NCBI GenBank assembly: GCA_005406025.1
Contig: BGZK01000006.1
Location: 434,001 to 498,000 of the forward strand
Reading direction: 5' to 3'
DNA length: 64,000 nucleotides
Source: Eumeta japonica
Taxonomy: Eukaryota > Arthropoda > Insecta > Lepidoptera > Psychidae
Part shown: positions 57,585 through 64,000 of the stretch, one piece after another
Position numbering within the stretch: position 1 is the first letter of the stretch
Layout of the letters: each line of letters begins with the position of its first letter
Position numbers and translations under genes: made by a program
The notes under the pieces: model-generated
What the model was told of the DNA's origin: nothing
Database searches by the model: none
Seen by the model: the letters and a program-made list of their open reading frames with translations, nothing else

Positions 57585-57745
57585 GACACCGATGTCTGTT
57601 CTTTTCCGAGTTACCATTTCGGCTCTTTCTCGGTTTCGATTGCGCTTTCGGTCACGATGCCGTCATCGAACCCGACCTGGCTCCGAGTTTGAATCTCGTA
57701 TCACACTTCAACCCGTTCACGGTTCTGCTCTCGATCTCAATTTAG
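57585..57745 (+). repeat. Degenerate pyrimidine-rich array
   Basis: Runs such as ttttccgagttaccatttcg, gctctttctcggtttcgatt and ttctgctctcgatctcaatt form a C/T-rich imperfect array like those at 11.1 and 51.4 kb. The 94-codon plus frame across it is low complexity. Confidence 0.
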
Positions 57746-58139
57746 TGTTGTAATACATAACCAACGTTGCTGCTCCGTTTTGTAGGTTCGTACGACTGAA
57801 ACACACACGGATAACGTTTCGTTTCATGCATAGCCCATACTTAGGCCCGACGCAGAAGAGCCACTTTATGCACAAAATTCGAAATTCACGGGTTCAATAA
57901 TTTACGTTCGTAAGAAAAATAAATTAAGGACAAAGTTGTATGTTTGTCTATAAGTAACTAAAAATTTGCGTACAAAATACATACGATTTACATTATAATA
58001 CAATAATAGTACTAATCAATATACAGGTATTTAATCTTAAGAACATAGCGTCCTTACGTTGTAGCAATAACGCGATTTCAACAACAATTTTTATATTCGT
58101 TGTATTAAATTAAATAATTCACTGTATTCATAGTCTGTT

Positions 58140-58960
58140 CGACAAGTTCAAAATCGTGAAAATTCTTGACAAAGCTCCTAAAAATATGCACGACAGCTCA
58201 TTGGATTCGAAATGACGTCTAGAAAAAACTTTTTTAAGGATTTTCTGCACATAAAAAAATTATAAAAAATTAAGATAAAAAAAAGGTACTTCGTTTTTGC
58301 GTATAACTCAAAAACTATTTATATTTAAGATATTATCAAAAAGGATTCTTAAAGAGGAGGAAATTTCCTAAAAAAGGTTTAAACTCCCGGAACTCTACCT
58401 CCATTATTTATAATTTTTATTTAGCGCAGAAAATAAGGCTCCGCGCAGCCAATTCGATATGGGCGCGCTGGCGTTGATTAGAGTATAGCAATAATTTTGT
58501 TTAATAGTATTAATAATAATATTAAAATTTTATAAAATCATGGTGTCATCAGCACACTTCAAAAAATACAGCCCCGTTGGAAATTTTTTTATCTCAATTT
58601 GTCAAAATGTTATGCAATTGTTAATTAACATATATTTCACGGGCGTCTGTTGTCATAAAAAGCGACATAAAAGTTTAAATAATTGACCTATAAATTTTGT
58701 TCTTCTTGGAGCTTTTCTTAAATACTCATTTGACAAGATCCGGCGATAAAAGTTTCTTTAAGTTGTATATTTTGTTTATTATAACTTTTCTAAGTTAACG
58801 AAAAATGAAAAATCCAAATAATGTAATACGAATTTTTTTTTAATGTTTTGTTATTACAGTTTTTGCATTTAACATTGGCATTAAGTAACATTGGAAAAAC
58901 TTTTTTGACATCATTTGTTGATAAATTGCTTATAAACAAAGAGATTACATTAATCATTTT
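58140..58960. other. Intron stretch, possible unidentified inserted element
   Basis: A stretch with phrases such as gcgtataactcaaaaactat and a local GC rise at 58430-58480 (ggctccgcgcagccaattcg). It looks like transposon interior, but no ends, target duplication or frame can be seen. Confidence 0.
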
Positions 58961-60767
58961 GAAAAATTATTTTTTTACTGTTTTGATTTTCAAGGTGATA
59001 TAATGAACAAGAACAAAATTTCAGGCCAAAATTTGTTTTCATATCGCGAAACGAGCTTATCGATTTTCAAATAACCAACAAATCCGCCGATCCATAGTTG
59101 AAGTAGAAAGTCCAGCGATCCGATGATACACGAGGACTCACAAGACGACCATGTGCATATAGAGTTGGCCGGTGCGTTGATTGCTTTGTGGTTTAATCTT
59201 TCTCGTTTTTGGCAGTTATTAAGAGCACGTCGTAAAATTGAATTAACACTTCGCAATAGGCGAACGCCGTCGAGACGATAAATAACATCGCCGATGTAAC
59301 AGCGACGGCTGCGGGCACGAATCGCTTACAATGAAAATGGAGTGAAATTCAGACGGGTTGAATATTCAAAACGAGATCGATTTGCGAACTTGCAATTTAT
59401 GCGTTTGTTTATCGGTTAATATTTTACGTTCAAGTTGACAGGTACGTCGATCTCGATATATTAACAGGCTAGCTGCAAAATTATATTAAATTAATGTCAC
59501 TTAACAAACGATCAACAAAGAGACTGAAACCGTTTCTAAAAAATTGAGTTACACTATATTAATTGTATTGTGCGCGTCTGGAATATTTGCCGCAGGAATC
59601 ATCCGATACTATGAGAGCTTAAATAATGTTATTAGGACAAAAAATTTAATTTCAATAGGACCGATTCCCTAAAATTTAAATCTCTTGGACCTCACAATAC
59701 AAACTGTCGGTTGTGATCTTGTGCAGCATCGAGGGCATAATGGCTGCAGAATTAATTTAATGCTACATCAGCTTTGATGTAGATGACAAGGGGTGAAACA
59801 AAAGCTGTAATAGTTTTTATGGCCAATCCATGTTTGACAAGTATTATTGCACTCATGTAAAATCTGCAAAGTCTAGTTAGCGTTCAGTAAACGGCGCTGA
59901 TGAAGACGGTCAGGTGATAAAAATGAAAATCGAAACAGACTCTAAATGAGATGTTTCAAATCCATCCTGCACTTTGTACAATTTTTATAAACTCGAGGAA
60001 AAATGTAATAGAATAGATGAAAAATATTAAAATCGAAACTTTTGTAGTGTTTTTAAGCTATTGCATGGCTTTTATCGCGGGCTTTGAGAGCGGCAACCGA
60101 ATCAAGAAATTCCGTAATGAAAATAAAACCTAACACCCCCCACTCCGCCTCCCATGTAGATCGGCCGAGCGTTCGCTTAATGTGTATGTATATGGTACGA
60201 CTGTACAAAGCTCGCACGGATCGAGACGAGCTGCTCCGAAATCGGACGAATACGTAAGCAGCTGTTTGTGAGAAAGTATATAGGTGTATAGGTATCTATC
60301 ATATCTTTATAATGCCACACTCACAGCATGTGCCTCGTAAGTATACATGTAGGTATATATGTATACATAGGTGTACCTATGTACAACAGTGAATAGCAGT
60401 TGCTGGTGAATAGCTACACGCGTAAAATTTGTGTATAAAGTGTTTTAAATATGAATAAACAAAGTGCATTAATTAATAAAGAAAGTGATGAAAAACTTGA
60501 ATTAATATCAAAGAAAAAAAAATACTGCATAAATAAATAAATAATTATAATTGCATAAGTTCATAAAAAATGCTATGCAATAGCTTTACAGAGGCAGTCT
60601 CCGAGTGCCACACGTTTTGTGTTTTTTTTTTACACCAAGCTATAATTTATTTATAGAAAAAACGTGTGACGAGTAAATAATATCAAATGATATCGCTATC
60701 TTTATTTTTTATATTTTTTATATTATATATTGCCTACAATACAATTGTTTATATGTTTTCGTACATA

Positions 60768-60905
60768 AAGCTCACCTAGAATACGCCAAAATGATAGTCA
60801 AACATTTTCGTTTAATGGTGACGTTTTGAAATGACAAGTGTATGTACGAAGTGCAGACCGGGGCTCTATACATTCGTGAAACTTCTCCTTTTAAAATACA
60901 ATTTT
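60768..60905 (+). repeat. Dispersed repeat, copy related to 25.2 kb
   Basis: Ordered blocks gaatacgccaaaatgatagt, gtgacgttttgaaatgac, gtacgaagtgcagacc and attcgtgaaacttctccttt correspond to those at 25143-25270. Confidence 0.
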
Positions 60906-61744
60906 AATGATTTTGAATGAACATCGTAAAAAAACACGCCAAATGTGTAATATTTAAAGAGGAACATCAGTCAACAGCCGACGACCCTTTTAAAATCAAC
61001 GATCCGGCTATCGATTGTGTATTCAATCGGCGACGATTCGCAAAGTAAATATAATAATGTGTAATGTAAATCGTTACGGAAGAAATCGACAAACAAACAG
61101 CACGTACAAAAGATAATCCGCAAGGTGCAGCGCTGACAAGTCATGCATACATTCATGGTGCAAGTGCGAAAGTCGAAAATGAAAGTGTAGGGGCGCCGCC
61201 TAACGCCCGACGGGCGGAGGCGCGGCTCGGCACTACGAGAGCCGATTACACGAAACCGATACAAATTAGTTGGCGCTCCTTGTGCATGTTCCTCGTTACG
61301 CCCACGCCGACGGCGCATGTGCTCGATAAAGACATTTACATATGATGAAATTTTTTTTTGGTCGGCTCCTCAAACAAACAATATAATCGATAAGTTAAGT
61401 CATGAAAACCTTTTCAGCTTCCGGCACGTTAAAGATCTTGCATATCTGACCGAAGGCTTTTCGATTCGGTCGTTGCGCAGTTCCCATTTATTTCTACTAT
61501 TGCAATTGGAGGTAGAAAAATATAATTTATTATACGTGTTTCGAGGTTTAGTTGCCCATAAGTCCTCGAGATTCCTTAGTCAACCTTAAGATGACGCCCT
61601 AGCGTGTGGGCAGTCGTCTCTCTTTGCCATGTGGTGATTCATGAAAGCTTTCAAGACTATCGACGTAGTTCTTGTGACAGATGTTTTAACAGGCAACTAC
61701 TGTTTTGCACTGAGATACAGATTGAATGGTTTGATGTACCTTCA

Positions 61745-61895
61745 GGCATAGAACAAATACTTTAACTGGACTCGAGTCAATAAAATCATCCGTCGTTTCG
61801 GCCGTACTCGAGATGGTCGACCACGATTTAAGTACGGACCTCAAGCGGATCGTGTGTATCGAATATCGGATGAAACTGTAGCAATAGCGGCATAA
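61745..61895 (+). pseudogene. Possible Tc1-like transposase N-terminal relic
   Basis: The plus strand reads NKIIRRFGRTRDGRPRFKYG and PQADRVYRISDETVAIAA before a stop. The spacing RRF.R...GRPR....Q.DR recalls the linker between the two helix-turn-helix motifs of Tc1-like transposases. Too short to be sure, with no catalytic domain seen downstream. Confidence 0.
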
Positions 61896-62340
61896 CAGTC
61901 GTCGACGGGAGGCTACAGAATGACAGAAACAATTTCTTGGTAAATATCATATTAAGATATACATGAAAACTGAAATGAAATGACGAATGTACGCAATAGA
62001 AATGAAACGAGGAGCACAGGCCGCGGTGGCGCCGCGTAAACCGTTTGTAAAGGAGACGTTTCACTATGAGCCAGATCTTTGTACACCTATCAACAAATAA
62101 CGATAAATAGGTAGTCTAGGAAAAATACGCCAAATGTTACTTACTATATCTCTTCCAAAAAAACTTGTCCGTTTACAATTTAAAAAAAATTCACAGTTTG
62201 TAAAGAGAAAAAACTTTAACCTATGTTGACAGAAATCAGAATAAGATTTGTTTAGTTTTTACGATCGTCTTTTCTTAACGGTCAAATGATTTTAACATAA
62301 CCTACATACGTTTCGATATAGTTTAAATTTTTCAATAGAG

Positions 62341-62654
62341 TCGTGGTGGCACAGTGGTTACAAGCGTCGACTTCGAACTGAAAGGTCCACGTCCGATTCT
62401 AACCACTGGTAAAAGGACCGAAGAGACTTTAACTTAACTCGGATTAAAACAATTCACTCCTCGTGCCTCGAAGACCACGTCAAGTCGTCTGTCCCGCATA
62501 CTGTCCTCAGACTGGTGACAAAGGTCGTTACCGGTACTACGTCCGCATTGAGTCGGCAGCGTGTAGGACTTAAACCGAAACCCTCGATTCGAAATGGAAA
62601 GATTGTGAGAGGACACGCCTTCGCAGTAGAGTGACTATAAACAGCAACAACAAA
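62341..62654 (+). repeat. tRNA-derived SINE, near full length
   Basis: The head tcgtggtggcacagtggtta has a pol III A box (TGGCACAGTGG) and gtccacgtccgattctaacc a degenerate B box. The body contains ctcgtgcctcgaagaccacg and tgagtcggcagcg, and the copy ends in an aacagcaacaacaaa tail. The CGTGCCTCG..GCACG block is shared with the minus-strand copy at 23.2 kb and is familiar from lepidopteran SINEs. Confidence 0.
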
Positions 62655-62872
62655 CTTTCAATAATGCCGTACCTAGTTATAAAATTATTGGCGAGCTTCA
62701 GTACGTCGTAAATCAAGATGGCGATTGCGCTCGGGGCGAGGAACGCTCTCATTTGGTCTCGGATTTTATTATTACTCAGCGAAATGATATTAGTAATCAA
62801 CATTGAGAGAAATCTTGCAGTTGATTTATATGAATATATTTGTCATTGTAGTTATAATAGTGGATATAGTAC

Positions 62873-63044
62873 GCGACTGCGAACCGATTCTGTAAACTTA
62901 AAAAGACTCAGTCGATGTCGTTATGACGTCAAAATTAAGTCAGGACGAGAAGCGTTGAGGCGTGCACCCTCGGTTGACGTAGTTTGACAACATTATGACA
63001 TTGATCGAATGGTTTAAAGTTTACAGAATTGGTCTGCAGGTCGC
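62873..63044. mobile_element. MITE, copy 2 of a TIR family
   Basis: gcgactgcgaaccgattctg taaactt at the left pairs with the complement of aagtttacagaattggtctg caggtcgc at the right, giving terminal repeats of about 27-28 bp. The core actcagtcgatgtcgttatg acgtcaaaattaagtcagga is shared with 42156-42299, which fixes both as members of one family. Confidence 0.
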
Positions 63045-64000
63045 CTGTCCGCTTACAGATCGGCATGCAGTGTACGAAACGAAATGCGATTTCACCAAAC
63101 GCTCTGCTACCTTTTTGACAGTTTGAAGATGTGTCCAACAACGAATACAAGAATGTTAGGTTACTGAAAAATAATGTAATATCTGTTAATTTAGAAGAGT
63201 TTTATTATTAAAAATGGGAAAAGGAAGTAATTAATAACGTTAGGTGACTGAATACCTGTCTATACTGGGTCTGACGAATTCTGTGATGTATACGCAAAAA
63301 CGACAATGAGTAAGTATCTACATGCGTACATGTAGGATAAACCTAATGCAAAAAACGTATTAAACAAATAGCCCTTAAAATTCAATAGTCCACGTATCCA
63401 TTTTATATAGAAGAGTTATATTACAAAAACATAGATTTTATAAGATTTCCTATTGCTTCAGCCGAAGAAACACTCACGATCTAATTAAGACAACGCCATA
63501 GAGCCGAGTAAGATGAGAATAAAGCGACGATATCGCCATTTGAAATAATAATATGTATCTTTACTTATCAGAATCACTGGAACTGTGCGTTGACTACCGG
63601 GCACTGACTCAGCCTCGTCTCTTTAATTATAAATCAAATGATGACTGTATGATACCTACACAATATGAAGATAAAATAATAAAAGTACTAATTAAATACG
63701 TGATTGCAAAAACACGTAAATAAAATGATAACCATGCACAATACAAAAAAGAAACGGTTAAATCCGATTCAGACTTGTATGGAGAGGGTGTTGTAATATA
63801 AACAAGCGTATAGCCCATTATGTTTTAGAAAATCTGACCCAAAATTTGAAAATACCATACCATACATAGTCAAAAATATTCCTAAAAGCCAAAAATCCCT
63901 TAATGACGTAAAGTCTGCGGCGAAATTCAACGAAATATTTAATATGCATTTTATTTTTACGACTATTTTACTCATGAGGATTTAAAGACATTTAAAAGTT

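Larger units (their letters stand above)
45273..64000 (-). other. Myo18 intron or upstream region (at least 18.7 kb), no exon found
   Basis: Motor-domain exons must lie further right. I found no motor motif here. Contents are microsatellites (46188-46250), a GC-rich patch at 47225-47400, a hairpin (48402-48486), GC-rich islands (48490-48940, 51020-51350, 54440-54770, 55140-55560), a mariner relic (50225-50790), C-rich arrays (51360-51490, 57585-57745), repeats (60768-60905), a SINE (62341-62654) and a MITE (62873-63044). Unlisted stretches are AT-rich DNA with only short chance frames. Confidence 0.

Overview
The window is nuclear DNA from an insect, most probably a moth or butterfly (Lepidoptera). 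It is AT-rich, with short GC-rich exons separated by long introns. It carries tRNA-derived SINEs and other interspersed repeats whose conserved ends I associate with lepidopteran genomes, plus mariner relics and MITEs. There are no operons, ribosome binding sites or CRISPR arrays. The species cannot be named from the sequence.

One gene accounts for almost all convincing coding sequence: an unconventional class XVIII myosin (Myo18, the Myo18A/Drosophila Mhcl family) on the minus strand. Read right to left, the window holds the end of the motor domain with its IQ/neck region (exon 45031-45272). A small exon at 35192-35281 follows, and then a chain of coiled-coil tail exons at 14542-14685, 13373-13603, 9533-9649, 8909-9070, 8387-8566, 7305-7434, 4924-5071, 2571-2676, 1139-1336 and 227-436. 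All have AG/GT borders, their phases join without a break, and the joined peptide follows the order of the Myo18A tail. The motor domain lies beyond the right edge and the C-terminus beyond the left edge.

Three features depart from a plain gene. (1) A 365-codon exon with its own ATG (17277-18371) sits inside the 20.5-kb intron between the neck-proximal and tail exons. It ends in a phase-0 donor compatible with exon 14542-14685, so it could be the first exon of a motorless, rod-only Myo18 product made from an internal promoter. (2) The IQ exon changes reading frame within a GC-rich repetitive stretch, which looks like one missing base. (3) A 60-nt phase-0 candidate cassette exon lies at 12379-12438.

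The rest is intron. It contains two decayed mariner transposases in opposite orientation (36757-37880 minus, 50225-50790 plus), a TA-flanked foldback element (38969-39667), a pair of MITEs sharing terminal inverted repeats (42156-42299 and 62873-63044), and a hAT-like non-autonomous element (43753-43986). There are also several SINE copies, other dispersed repeats, four long near-perfect or perfect palindromes, an 85-nt hairpin (48402-48486) and microsatellites. The rightmost 18.7 kb has no recognisable exon but contains several GC-rich islands that could be regulatory.
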